Positions 40,269-48,875 of a stretch of DNA of 49,732 bases are shown piece by piece; the stretch's first letter is position 1; each line of letters opens with the position of its first letter. A model generated the notes under the pieces. The model ran no database searches. It worked only from the letters and a program-made list of their open reading frames with translations, and had not been told where the DNA came from. This DNA is from a virus. The stretch lies in IMG/VR virus record IMGVR_UViG_3300008267_000219, positions 1-49,732 of that record; one strand, 5' to 3'. The position numbers were made by a program, and so were the translations under genes.

Positions 40269-40490
40269 ATGGTAAAATCTGCTAGAAAAATCATTAAATG
40301 GGCATTCGATGATAATGCCGGATTTTTTATATCGGAATTCTCTTTTTCGGAAAAGGAAAAGAAAACAACCGCATACTTCGTTTTCAAAAGATATAGAACT
40401 TTTGGAATACCCCTAAAAGAACAGATTAAGATTTTTCTAGAAAGGGAAAAAGCTCAAGAATATCTAAACCTAATAGAAAATAGAAATTAA
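40269..40490 (+). CDS. Small hypothetical protein
   Basis: 73 residues, not recognised; basic and aromatic (KKTTAYFVFKRYRTFGIPLK). First gene behind a host-type promoter, one-base overlap with the next. Confidence 0.58.
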   Translation: MVKSARKIIKWAFDDNAGFFISEFSFSEKEKKTTAYFVFKRYRTFGIPLKEQIKIFLEREKAQEYLNLIENRN

Positions 40491-40789
40491 TGGCGGAAAA
40501 AACTCCAATGCAAAAACATTCTGATTGGCTTAAATGTCAGATCGAAAAATACAGGGAAATTTTGGAAGAAACAGATTTCAATATAGATCCTCATCAGAGA
40601 AGAAAGTATATGGGGGAAATGATAGCTTATAGGGATGCTTGGAAAGAATCACTTAAAATGCTAGAAGAGGAATCCGAATCCATAGAAAGAGCTTTTAATT
40701 CAGGAATGAATAGTTCAGTAGATTACTTTATTCCTAATAGTGATCTTTCTGAATCCCAGGTTTACCTAAAAGAAACATATGGGAAATAA
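40490..40789 (+). CDS. Hypothetical helical protein
   Basis: 99 residues, not recognised; long helices with a QRRKYMGEMIAYRDAWKESL segment. Confidence 0.6.
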   Translation: MAEKTPMQKHSDWLKCQIEKYREILEETDFNIDPHQRRKYMGEMIAYRDAWKESLKMLEEESESIERAFNSGMNSSVDYFIPNSDLSESQVYLKETYGK

Positions 40790-40856
40790 ACAAGTATAAA
40801 TTATAAATCTAAATGAATTTATTCATCAGACACTTATAAAACAGATCAACAAATAG

Positions 40857-40867
40857 ATATATAAAAA
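40857..40867 (+). promoter_or_regulatory. GATATATAAAA late-promoter-like motif
   Basis: GATATATAAAA, seven bases before the ATG of the GIY-YIG gene. Same context as at 11429. Confidence 0.45.
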
Positions 40868-40873
40868 TAAAAT

Positions 40874-41611
40874 ATGAATTTTTACATCTATAAAATAACT
40901 AATCTTATAAATAATAAGATTTATGTTGGTCAAAGAATTACTAATAATGATATTTTGAAAGATAATTATTTCGGATCGGGAAAACTAATAAAAAGAGCTA
41001 TAGAAAAATACGGATTGGAGAATTTTTCTAAAGAAATATTAGAAGTTTGTACACGGGAATCTATTAATGAAAGGGAAATATTTTGGATTAAGGAAAATAA
41101 ATCTATGGATTCTTCAATAGGATATAATATAGCAAAAGGGGGAAATGGGGGAGATTTATTGACTAATAATCCAGATAAAGAAAATATTTTAAAGAGGATG
41201 TCAGAGTCTATGAAAAATAGAATTTTTTCAGAAGAGCATAAGAGAAAATTATCGGAAGGTAAGATAGGAGAAAAAAATCCTATATACGGGAAAAAAATGT
41301 CTGATGAAGAGAAAGAACACCTCAGCAAAATTATAAAGGGAAGGAAAATGTCTGATGAATTCAGAAAAAAAGTATCTGAAGGAAAAAAAGGGGTTAAATT
41401 TTCAGAAGAGCACAAAAGAAAATTGTCCGAAAACCATGCAGATTTTAGAGGATATAAACATAGCGAGCAGAGCAGAGCTAATATGAGTGCGGGGAAAAAA
41501 GGTAAACCTTTAAAAAAACCACACATGTGTAAAAATTGTGGAAGGTATATTTCAACTATACACAATCTAAACAAACACTATAATAAATGTATTAAAAATG
41601 AAAATAAATAA
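40874..41611 (+). CDS. GIY-YIG homing endonuclease
   Basis: 245 residues. GIY-YIG motif as FYIYKI and KIYVGQR (residues 3-21), then the catalytic arginine-containing helix and E of REIFWI. The middle holds several NUMOD3-type repeats (SEEHKRKLSEGKIGEKNPIY, SDEFRKKVSEGKKG). The end is a C2H2-type finger, CKNCGRYISTIHNLNKHYNKC without its last residues counted. Segment-type homing endonucleases of T4 have the same plan. It lies two bases upstream of the NAMPT-like gene and is probably a mobile insertion. Confidence 0.92.
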   Translation: MNFYIYKITNLINNKIYVGQRITNNDILKDNYFGSGKLIKRAIEKYGLENFSKEILEVCTRESINEREIFWIKENKSMDSSIGYNIAKGGNGGDLLTNNPDKENILKRMSESMKNRIFSEEHKRKLSEGKIGEKNPIYGKKMSDEEKEHLSKIIKGRKMSDEFRKKVSEGKKGVKFSEEHKRKLSENHADFRGYKHSEQSRANMSAGKKGKPLKKPHMCKNCGRYISTIHNLNKHYNKCIKNENK

Positions 41612-41613
41612 AT

Positions 41614-43182
41614 ATGAGAAATTCAAACATTAATCCCTTACTTCTTACTGATGGATATAAAACTGGACATCATTTAATGTATCCAAAGGGAACCACATTG
41701 GTTTATTCCAATTTTACTCCGAGATCTAACAAGTATGCTCCTAAAGGATGCGATCGTGTAGTTTCTTTCGGACAACAATACATAATGAAGTTTCTTCATG
41801 AGACTTTCCAGAAGGATTTCTTCGATAGACCGAAAGATGAGGTTTGCGGAGAAATGAAAAGAGAGTTATCTCTTTATCTAAATACCGATTATGACGTGGC
41901 TCACTTTGAAGCACTTCACGATCTAGGGTATTTACCCATCCACGTTAAATCTATTCCAGAAGGAACTTTGGTTCCTATTAAGGTTCCAGTTTTAACCATC
42001 AAAAATACTCATCCAGATTTCTATTGGGTAACTAACTACTTAGAAACTATCATTTCTAATTTACTTTGGAAGCCAATGACTTCGGCTACTATTGCATTCC
42101 AATATAGAAAAGTTCTAACCCGATGGGCAGAAAAAACAAATCCTGTAGCAAAAGAATTCGTTCTTTGGCAAGGACATGATTTCTCTATGAGAGGAATGGA
42201 TTCTGTTGATGCTGTTATCTCTTCGGGTATGGGTCACTTGACATCATTCTTTGGATCTGATTCACTTCCAGCAATTTATGGAGCTCGTAAATACTACGGG
42301 GAAGAAGGATTTATCTCTGGATCGGTAAATGCAACGGAGCATTCAGTAATGTGTGCAGGTACAAAAGATGATGAGGTTGGAACATTCAGAAGACTTCTAA
42401 CTGAAACTTATCCATCTGGAATCTTATCAGTAGTATCTGATACCTGGGACTTATGGAAAGTTTGTACAGATCACGTAGTCACTTTGAAAGATGAGATTCT
42501 AGCTCGTGACGGTAAATTGGTTATTCGCCCTGACTCAGGTGATCCAGTTGATATTCTTTGCGGGGATGTAACAATAGCAGTTGAAAATGGTGCTATTGAA
42601 ACACCAGCATCTAAAGGAGTTATTGAATTACTTTGGGATGTATTCGGTGGAACTATCAACGAACAAGGTTACAAAGTACTTGACCCACACATCGGAGCAA
42701 TCTACGGGGATTCAATCACAATCGATAGAGCTAATGAGATCTGTAAAAGATTAGAAGCTAAAGGATTTGCATCAACGAACGTTGTACTAGGGGTTGGCTC
42801 ATTCACATATCAATACAATACCAGAGATACATTTGGGTTTGCAATGAAAGCTACGTACGTTGAAGTTAAACACTGGGACGTTGCAACAGAAAGACTTAAT
42901 GAGTCCTTCGGTAAAAATGCAAATCCCGAATGGGTTGAAGGAAGAGAAATCTTTAAGGATCCTATCACGGACGACGGAACAAAGAAATCTGCAACAGGTT
43001 TATTAAGTGTCCATAATCATGACGGCGAATATGTTTTAATTGATCGTTGTACTTGGGAAGGAGAATCGGTTAGTTCGCTTCAGACCATCTACAAAGATGG
43101 GGAATTCTCTAATGAGATTACTCTTTCAGAGATCCGAGAGACTTTGGCTAAACAAATCGAATTGGTTTTAGAAAAAGCTTAA
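41614..43182 (+). CDS. nadV: Nicotinamide phosphoribosyltransferase-like enzyme (NAMPT/NadV)
   Basis: 522 residues, slightly longer than human NAMPT. LLTDGYKTGHHLMYPKGTT at the start, GHDFSMRGMDSVDAV (base-stacking F and binding R), ATEHSVMCAG with the catalytic histidine region, VSDTWDLWKV, LVIRPDSGDP (R and D for PRPP) and GVGSFTYQYNTRDTFGFAMK are all NAMPT features. It would make NMN from nicotinamide and PRPP. In the NARP1 phage pathway the homologue Namat joins nicotinamide to ADP-ribose pyrophosphate, rebuilding NAD+ destroyed by defence systems. The Prs-like gene at 34715 would be the partner. Confidence 0.93.
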   Translation: MRNSNINPLLLTDGYKTGHHLMYPKGTTLVYSNFTPRSNKYAPKGCDRVVSFGQQYIMKFLHETFQKDFFDRPKDEVCGEMKRELSLYLNTDYDVAHFEALHDLGYLPIHVKSIPEGTLVPIKVPVLTIKNTHPDFYWVTNYLETIISNLLWKPMTSATIAFQYRKVLTRWAEKTNPVAKEFVLWQGHDFSMRGMDSVDAVISSGMGHLTSFFGSDSLPAIYGARKYYGEEGFISGSVNATEHSVMCAGTKDDEVGTFRRLLTETYPSGILSVVSDTWDLWKVCTDHVVTLKDEILARDGKLVIRPDSGDPVDILCGDVTIAVENGAIETPASKGVIELLWDVFGGTINEQGYKVLDPHIGAIYGDSITIDRANEICKRLEAKGFASTNVVLGVGSFTYQYNTRDTFGFAMKATYVEVKHWDVATERLNESFGKNANPEWVEGREIFKDPITDDGTKKSATGLLSVHNHDGEYVLIDRCTWEGESVSSLQTIYKDGEFSNEITLSEIRETLAKQIELVLEKA

Positions 43183-43184
43183 GA

Positions 43185-43412
43185 ATGACACCAGAAGAAT
43201 TAGAAGACTGGGAAATGGTTTTATATAGAATGGGAGCAGAAGGATTTCACTACTGCTTCCATAGCTATTCCAGATTTGAAGAGATAAAGGATGAAAGATT
43301 TCACGAATTAAGAAAGGCATATCTTTCTATTTCTTCTGAACTAGAAAAGTACATCAAAGATAAAGTAGAACAAGGTCAATCAGAAATAGATGATTTTGAA
43401 GATGGAGAATAA
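43185..43412 (+). CDS. Conserved phage-type hypothetical protein
   Basis: 75 residues; MVLYRMGAEGFHYCFHSYSR is a pattern I recall from large-phage small proteins. Acidic helical end. Two bases after the NAMPT stop. Function unknown. Confidence 0.62.
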   Translation: MTPEELEDWEMVLYRMGAEGFHYCFHSYSRFEEIKDERFHELRKAYLSISSELEKYIKDKVEQGQSEIDDFEDGE

Positions 43413-43602
43413 TTGTATTATAAATTGGGAATTACACCAAAAGCTAATGGAAAAAAGAAAAACAATAAAAGTATGTACGGGAATAGGATCGAACATGTTC
43501 TTTCCTGAATATGTAGAAATTGAAATCCCCGAAAGAAAAATCGAAAAAGATTATTCAGAGGAAATTAAATCTAGTAAAACACCTAAGAAATCTAAGAAAT
43601 GA
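43402..43602 (+). CDS. Small hypothetical protein
   Basis: 66 residues from ATG 43402 (ATG 43390 also possible). Lysine-rich end. Unknown. Confidence 0.52.
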   Translation: MENNCIINWELHQKLMEKRKTIKVCTGIGSNMFFPEYVEIEIPERKIEKDYSEEIKSSKTPKKSKK

Positions 43603-43739
43603 AAAAGGGATTTTATTTTTTGGTAAGAATTATATCTATAACTCTACTACTTCCTGCTTTTATAGCTGCTATCCCAGGATTCATTTTAATGATACTTGCA
43701 GATGAAATAAACCCTGAAGATCTTACTATAGAAAAATAA
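43599..43739 (+). CDS. Very small membrane protein
   Basis: 46 residues. Basic start MKKGFYFLVR, one or two membrane segments (IISITLLLPAFIAAIPGFIL) and an acidic tail. Overlaps the previous stop by four bases. Confidence 0.55.
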   Translation: MKKGFYFLVRIISITLLLPAFIAAIPGFILMILADEINPEDLTIEK

Positions 43740-43742
43740 AAA

Positions 43743-44078
43743 ATGGAAACTAAACCTGAAAAATGGCTTGTACTGAAGATCGGAACAGAAAATCCGATCT
43801 ATAAAGTATTTGCATCCTGGCACGGGGGATATCTCGACGGGGATTCATGGAGAATCAATAGTGGAATATCAGAAGTACACGAAGAAGGAGACTATATAAA
43901 TTTCTACGGGTATTCTGGTTCTTGTTATAAGTGTCACAAGAATTGTTACGGTATAACTTCTTACGGGGAAAGAATATTAGATTCTATGATGAATCACCCG
44001 GATCTTCCTGAAGGCGATAAATATAAAATGGAAATAATGGAGAAATCTACAGATTGGTTAAATTTAATAAACTCTTAA
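43743..44078 (+). CDS. Hypothetical protein with cysteine cluster
   Basis: 111 residues. GSCYKCHKNCYG may bind metal. Otherwise not recognised; one base before the next gene. Confidence 0.6.
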   Translation: METKPEKWLVLKIGTENPIYKVFASWHGGYLDGDSWRINSGISEVHEEGDYINFYGYSGSCYKCHKNCYGITSYGERILDSMMNHPDLPEGDKYKMEIMEKSTDWLNLINS

Positions 44079-44079
44079 T

Positions 44080-44370
44080 ATGAAAAAACTACACAGAGAC
44101 GAAAAAATTCTACACGAATTATATCGTAGAGCTTTTGCTCAAAGTACTCCCCAGGGGGATTTTGATGCTCTTATGGAGAATGCAGAAATCAATCAATGGG
44201 GTCAAAAAGTAATACCTTATATGGATTACGAATGCGAGGAGGAAGTCCTTCAAGAAATATTCGATTCGGTAATGAAGGAATTTAAAGTTCCTGTTCCTAG
44301 GAGAAAAGCTTTCAGCTTCCATTTCTATCTAGGATGCTCTCCAAAAACTAAAAGAAAAGAGATAAATTAA
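44080..44370 (+). CDS. Conserved phage-type hypothetical protein
   Basis: 96 residues ending in AFSFHFYLGCSPKTKRK, an end I recall from small proteins of several large phages. Function unknown. Confidence 0.62.
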   Translation: MKKLHRDEKILHELYRRAFAQSTPQGDFDALMENAEINQWGQKVIPYMDYECEEEVLQEIFDSVMKEFKVPVPRRKAFSFHFYLGCSPKTKRKEIN

Positions 44371-44374
44371 AAAT

Positions 44375-44605
44375 ATGAAAAGACTAGGATTTGCTATAAT
44401 AGGTTTAATAGTTCTACTGTCCTGCGAGATTAAACCTCAATTCAAATATAAAATAGAAGGATTCGTTGTAGTTAAAGGGGATACTCTACCTGCAATTTGG
44501 TATACGGATAATTATATTATGTATGATGATAGTATAGTTTATTACAATTCAGATTCCTCTATGGTTTCCATAAAACATCCTTATACCTTATATGAAATCA
44601 AATGA
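44375..44605 (+). CDS. Small lipoprotein
   Basis: 76 residues. Signal peptide MKRLGFAIIGLIVLLSC with lipobox L-L-S-C. The mature part is tyrosine- and serine-rich. Overlaps the next small gene by 14 bases. Confidence 0.68.
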   Translation: MKRLGFAIIGLIVLLSCEIKPQFKYKIEGFVVVKGDTLPAIWYTDNYIMYDDSIVYYNSDSSMVSIKHPYTLYEIK

Positions 44606-44765
44606 AAAATTTCCTTGTAATTTCGATCACAATGGGGAATGCCTAATATGTGATTGCTGGATTAGCGATTGTGCATATATGAGGTATTTAAAAAAAGATT
44701 ACAAATGGGAAACCAAAGAAGAATTAGAAGAATTATTTAAAGAAAAAGAATGCAAGAAGAATTAA
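44592..44765 (+). CDS. Small cysteine-rich protein
   Basis: 57 residues with cysteines at 9, 17, 20, 22, 27 and 53 (GECLICDCWISDC), suggesting a small zinc-binding knuckle. Acidic, lysine-rich helical end. Overlaps both neighbours. Confidence 0.5.
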   Translation: MKSNEKFPCNFDHNGECLICDCWISDCAYMRYLKKDYKWETKEELEELFKEKECKKN

Positions 44766-45526
44766 CATTAGCTCAAGCTCAGGAAAAATACGGAAAGTCT
44801 GAGGGAGCACCATTTGAAAGACTACACAAGATTTTTGATGTAGCAATCGATGGAAAACCTTATCCAGTATATTCTATTCCAGGATACGAGCATGAATTGG
44901 GGAAATCTAATGGATGCCCAGAAACATGGTGGTTGGATTGGTCGGACTATGAAGCTCATTCCGATGAGGATGGGGATATTCACGAACCATGCATAAGAGA
45001 ACTGATTCCTTATATAGATAAAGGGGCACATAGGATATGTTGGGAAATCAGATATAGACAGTTCAACACCATGAAATATAAGTGGGATGAATGGGATATG
45101 AGAAATGGAGGAAAATGTGAGATGTATGCAAATGGTAAATTGGTATACTCATTCTACTCCAGAGAAATAGGATATGCTCTTTCCAGAGCTCAGTCTTTGG
45201 AGACAATTTTAATGGAGCATCCGTTTGATTTCTTAAACCAAGAAAGTATGAACGGTCGAAAGATCTGGTATTATGGTCTACCTGCAACTATTAGACTTGG
45301 TTCAGAGCCAGGAGAAATTGGTATAGTTCCTGATTACTCTTACCTGACCAAAGAGGAATGGTGGAAAGAGCTAAAGAGGAAGAAAGAAAGGATAACACCA
45401 GAGAATCACATAAAATCACAAGAAGATCAGTTAGACAAAGAATATTTCGACGAAGATCAACGCTCTCCTTGGATAAATCACGGAGATGCTCTTTGGGATG
45501 GAATGATCTGGTGGTTTAGAGATTAA
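44750..45526 (+). CDS. Hypothetical protein
   Basis: 258 residues, not recognised; rich in tryptophan and tyrosine (ETWWLDWSDY, GMIWWFRD). No signal peptide or membrane segment. Largest unknown in this block. Confidence 0.65.
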   Translation: MQEELTLAQAQEKYGKSEGAPFERLHKIFDVAIDGKPYPVYSIPGYEHELGKSNGCPETWWLDWSDYEAHSDEDGDIHEPCIRELIPYIDKGAHRICWEIRYRQFNTMKYKWDEWDMRNGGKCEMYANGKLVYSFYSREIGYALSRAQSLETILMEHPFDFLNQESMNGRKIWYYGLPATIRLGSEPGEIGIVPDYSYLTKEEWWKELKRKKERITPENHIKSQEDQLDKEYFDEDQRSPWINHGDALWDGMIWWFRD

Positions 45527-45537
45527 ATCTGAATATT

Positions 45538-45816
45538 ATGTATCGAATTAAAATAGAAGAACAAAATAACGGGGAAAAATGGTATATTCCCCAATTCGGG
45601 GAAAAGAAACTTTCCATTGGTAAATTCTGCCGGTTGATCCCAAATTGGGAAAATATCATAGTAGACAAATTATCAAGGGTTCAAACCTCTTCGAGTATGA
45701 CGTACTCTTATTCTACTGAAGAAGAAGCTCTTGAATCTATTGAAAAACATAAAGAATTCATTTTAAAAGAGGGAGGAGAAAGGGTTAAATCCATTACATA
45801 TAAAACTATTGAATAA
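45538..45816 (+). CDS. Small hypothetical protein
   Basis: 92 residues, not recognised; pattern YSTEEEALESIEKH near the end is like short repeat-type phage proteins. One-base overlap with the next gene. Confidence 0.6.
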   Translation: MYRIKIEEQNNGEKWYIPQFGEKKLSIGKFCRLIPNWENIIVDKLSRVQTSSSMTYSYSTEEEALESIEKHKEFILKEGGERVKSITYKTIE

Positions 45817-46037
45817 TGAGAGCAGAAGAAGCAAGAAAAGTAGCAGAACGGTTTACGCCAGATGTAAAAGAAGTTATAGAAATAATCGTAAGAGAAGCTA
45901 ATAACGGAGGATTTTCGACTTCTGGAGCATCTAGATTTCTTTATGACGAGAAAGTAAGAAAACATCTTGAAGAAATGGGATACAAAACCAAATGGCACGA
46001 CGTTCAGAGAGATGGATATTGGGAAATAAGTTGGTAA
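45816..46037 (+). CDS. Small conserved phage-type hypothetical protein
   Basis: 73 residues; helix then strands, ending KWHDVQRDGYWEISW. Shape recalls small winged-helix-like proteins, but I do not recognise a family. Confidence 0.6.
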   Translation: MRAEEARKVAERFTPDVKEVIEIIVREANNGGFSTSGASRFLYDEKVRKHLEEMGYKTKWHDVQRDGYWEISW

Positions 46038-46038
46038 A

Positions 46039-46344
46039 ATGGAAGAACAGAAACTTATAGGGTATATCGTCTACAATATATGGACTTATAGGACAAAAGG
46101 ACCAGACGAGGTGGAATGGAGATATGAAGCTATCTTTCCGGAGGTTCACTGGAAAAAGAAAATATACCTAACTCTTTCCCGAGCTCAGGAAGCAGCTAAG
46201 CACATGAAAGAGAAAGAATCCGGAATGAATGACGGGGCATGGGATTCGGAACAGATTATTGTTCCCGTCTATGCAAATAGAGAAGACCTAAATAGAGTCA
46301 GTGAAGGGCACAGGGAATTAAAAAATAGAATAAACGAAAAATAG
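46039..46344 (+). CDS. Hypothetical protein
   Basis: 101 residues, not recognised; LSRAQEAAKHMKEKESGMND in the centre. One base after the previous stop. Confidence 0.6.
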   Translation: MEEQKLIGYIVYNIWTYRTKGPDEVEWRYEAIFPEVHWKKKIYLTLSRAQEAAKHMKEKESGMNDGAWDSEQIIVPVYANREDLNRVSEGHRELKNRINEK

Positions 46345-46347
46345 AAT

Positions 46348-46725
46348 ATGACACCAGAACAATTTGTTTATTGGCTACAGGGTTACATGGAAATGGCCAA
46401 TCCAAGTTCATTAAACATGAGGGAAACCCGAATCATCAAAGACCATTTGGCTTTGGTATTCGATAAGAAAACCCCAGAAAGAGAAGAAGAAAAAGAACCC
46501 TTTGCCTTTAAAGGGATAGATTTCGATTCGGGTAAAGCTAATTTGAATTCTTTACCTGATGCTAATTCCCACGACCTTTGGGATAAAAAATTATGCTCGA
46601 ATGTTAATTATTCTTACGATCCAAATTTAATTTGCTCAAGCTGGGTTACTGAAAATACTTTACCGAAGGAAGAAAAATCTTCTAGAACCGAAAAGAAAAA
46701 TAAGAAAAATCAGGTAAAGTGTTAG
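46348..46725 (+). CDS. Conserved phage-type hypothetical protein
   Basis: 125 residues. The start PEQFVYWLQGYMEMANP and TRIIKDHLALVF recall a widespread unannotated phage protein. The C-terminal half is low-complexity and basic. Function unknown. Confidence 0.65.
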   Translation: MTPEQFVYWLQGYMEMANPSSLNMRETRIIKDHLALVFDKKTPEREEEKEPFAFKGIDFDSGKANLNSLPDANSHDLWDKKLCSNVNYSYDPNLICSSWVTENTLPKEEKSSRTEKKNKKNQVKC

Positions 46726-46726
46726 A

Positions 46727-46927
46727 ATGAATAGAAAGGCGGAGGAAAGGCAGAAGGGATTTGATGAGATCTACGATAAAATAGTAGAAGAGCTCAGAGG
46801 AAATCTATCTAACGAGGAGTATAGAGAACTAATTACTCTTGAATATGTCTTGACCCAAGGATATAGTAATCCAGGGGATGAAGAAAGATTTAAGGAATTG
46901 AGAGATAAGAAATATGGATCCCTATAA
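46727..46927 (+). CDS. Small hypothetical protein
   Basis: 66 residues, charged helical, not recognised. Overlaps the glycosyltransferase start by 14 bases. Confidence 0.55.
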   Translation: MNRKAEERQKGFDEIYDKIVEELRGNLSNEEYRELITLEYVLTQGYSNPGDEERFKELRDKKYGSL

Positions 46928-48875
46928 AATTTCTTATGACATATTAAAAAGTATTAAGGATCAATTCGAAGAAATAGATTTTACCAAAAAAGTAGTAAAA
47001 AATAAGGAAATAAAAAAAGAGTATTACGAAGAAGTTTTTATAGATATATGTAAAAATTTAGGGAAATACCTTCCCGAGGGATTCCCCAGAATAGATAAGG
47101 AATCGAAGAAAAAATCTTTAATTGTAGAAACCAGGGTTTTACCTCACACCGGATTCATAATAAAAAATACCATACAAAAACTAGGGGATGGATGGGGACA
47201 TATCATATATTGTCATCTGAATAATTACGATCAAATTAAATCTATATGTAATTCCATTTCTCCAGAGATAGAAATAAGGGTTCTAGAAAAAGAACTAACG
47301 AGGAATTCTTATAATACTCTTCTTCTGGATATAGAATTCTGGAATGAGATAGATTGCGAAAAAGTTTTAATATACCAAACAGATTCTTTTATATTTAAAG
47401 AATTTGACGATTCTTTTTTGAATTGGGACTATATAGGAGCTCCTTGGGGACCTTCCGAACATTCCAAATTAATTTCTAAAACATGCAATCTCAGATATGA
47501 ATTAAATCTAGGTAATGGCGGATTTAGTTTAAGGACGGTGGAAGCAATGAGAGATGCCCTACTAAAAATAGGTCCGGAAAAAAATAACTTTGGATCCGAC
47601 ACTGATTTTTTATACGAAGACGTTTTTTTCTCTAAATTTATTTATGAATCCCTGATTTGGAAAATTTCACCGATAGAAATTGCCAATAAATTTTCATTTG
47701 AAAATAAATTTTTAGACGAAACATTTTCTTGTCATCAGCCTTGGGATAAAGATTATTCTTCTTTTGGGGTTTTTGAAAAATTTATTGAAAAAATAAAAGG
47801 GGTAAATGTTTACGGATTCGGTGAAATGGAATGTGGACTTTGCCATATTATGAGAACAATAATTAAATCTTTAGAAGATTTAAAAATACCATGTAATACT
47901 AATATCATAAATCCTAGGGATCCAAAAGGAGATTTTTCGTCTAAAGGAAATAACTATTTTTCGACTAATATCGTTTGCTATAATCCAGATTTAGACGGAT
48001 ATAATTCTATCCTTACGAACCTAGAAGGAAAATACAATATAGCTATATGGGCCTGGGAATTGGAGGTTTTTCCCGATAAATGGATAGAATGCTTAGATCT
48101 TTTTGATGAGATCTGGGTTATATCAGATTTTATAAAAGATCATTTAAAAAAATACTCGGACAATAAAAAAATAGAAGTAATTAGAATTCCTGGGGATTTC
48201 GGAGAAAAAAAAGACAAAAACGAATGTAAAAAAATATTAGGGTTTGATGATAAATTTATTACCCTTTTTATTTTTGATGCTTTTAGTGATATGCCTAGGA
48301 AAAACCCGGAAGGAGTAATCGATTCATTTAAAAGGTCTTTATCTGAATTTCCCGAATGTTTGCTTGTCATAAAATCGCATAACTTAACGGATAACCAGAT
48401 ACTTTCTTTAGGGGATCTTCCCGAAAATATTATTCTCATAAACGAAACTTGGGATAAAGATAAGATGAATACACTTCTAAATTCAGCAGACATATATTGC
48501 TCTCTGCATAGAAGCGAAGGCCTAGGTCTTACTATAATGGAAGCTATATCCTTAGAAATACCGGTGGTCTGTACAAATTGGTCTGCAAATTTAGATTTTT
48601 GCCTAGAAGAATCTTGCGAATTAGTAGATTTTAGTATGACAGGTGTCCCCGAAAATTCTATTTACACAATATTACTAGGGGGGAAATCTTCTAATTGGGC
48701 AGACCCTTCTCCAGAGGATGCAGCCAAAAAACTATTAAAAATATACAAAAATTATAATTCATATAAAGAAAAAATAAAAATAAATAAAAAATACATAGAT
48801 ATGATGTATAATTTATCTTCACTGGGATTATTTATCCAAAATAAAATTAAGATAGATAATGCCTATATTCAATAA
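46914..48875 (+). CDS. Two-domain glycosyltransferase
   Basis: 653 residues. The N-terminal part (about 60-260) resembles DUF5672-type transferases: KVLIYQTDSFIFKEF, NWDYIGAPWG and LGNGGFSLRTVEAM. The C-terminal part (about 290-640) is a GT-B fold of the GT4 group: YNIAIWAWELEVFPDKW, then the donor-binding RSEGLGLTIMEAISLEIPVV. It probably adds two sugars in a glycan. Directly followed by sulfotransferase-like genes with overlaps, so a glycan-building and sulfating operon is likely. Confidence 0.85.
   Translation: MDPYKISYDILKSIKDQFEEIDFTKKVVKNKEIKKEYYEEVFIDICKNLGKYLPEGFPRIDKESKKKSLIVETRVLPHTGFIIKNTIQKLGDGWGHIIYCHLNNYDQIKSICNSISPEIEIRVLEKELTRNSYNTLLLDIEFWNEIDCEKVLIYQTDSFIFKEFDDSFLNWDYIGAPWGPSEHSKLISKTCNLRYELNLGNGGFSLRTVEAMRDALLKIGPEKNNFGSDTDFLYEDVFFSKFIYESLIWKISPIEIANKFSFENKFLDETFSCHQPWDKDYSSFGVFEKFIEKIKGVNVYGFGEMECGLCHIMRTIIKSLEDLKIPCNTNIINPRDPKGDFSSKGNNYFSTNIVCYNPDLDGYNSILTNLEGKYNIAIWAWELEVFPDKWIECLDLFDEIWVISDFIKDHLKKYSDNKKIEVIRIPGDFGEKKDKNECKKILGFDDKFITLFIFDAFSDMPRKNPEGVIDSFKRSLSEFPECLLVIKSHNLTDNQILSLGDLPENIILINETWDKDKMNTLLNSADIYCSLHRSEGLGLTIMEAISLEIPVVCTNWSANLDFCLEESCELVDFSMTGVPENSIYTILLGGKSSNWADPSPEDAAKKLLKIYKNYNSYKEKIKINKKYIDMMYNLSSLGLFIQNKIKIDNAYIQ

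Noticed and set aside
40966-41574. 202-codon minus-strand frame inside the GIY-YIG gene
   Set aside because: It is an antisense shadow of the repeat-rich endonuclease; composition is dominated by S, F and L as expected for such a shadow.
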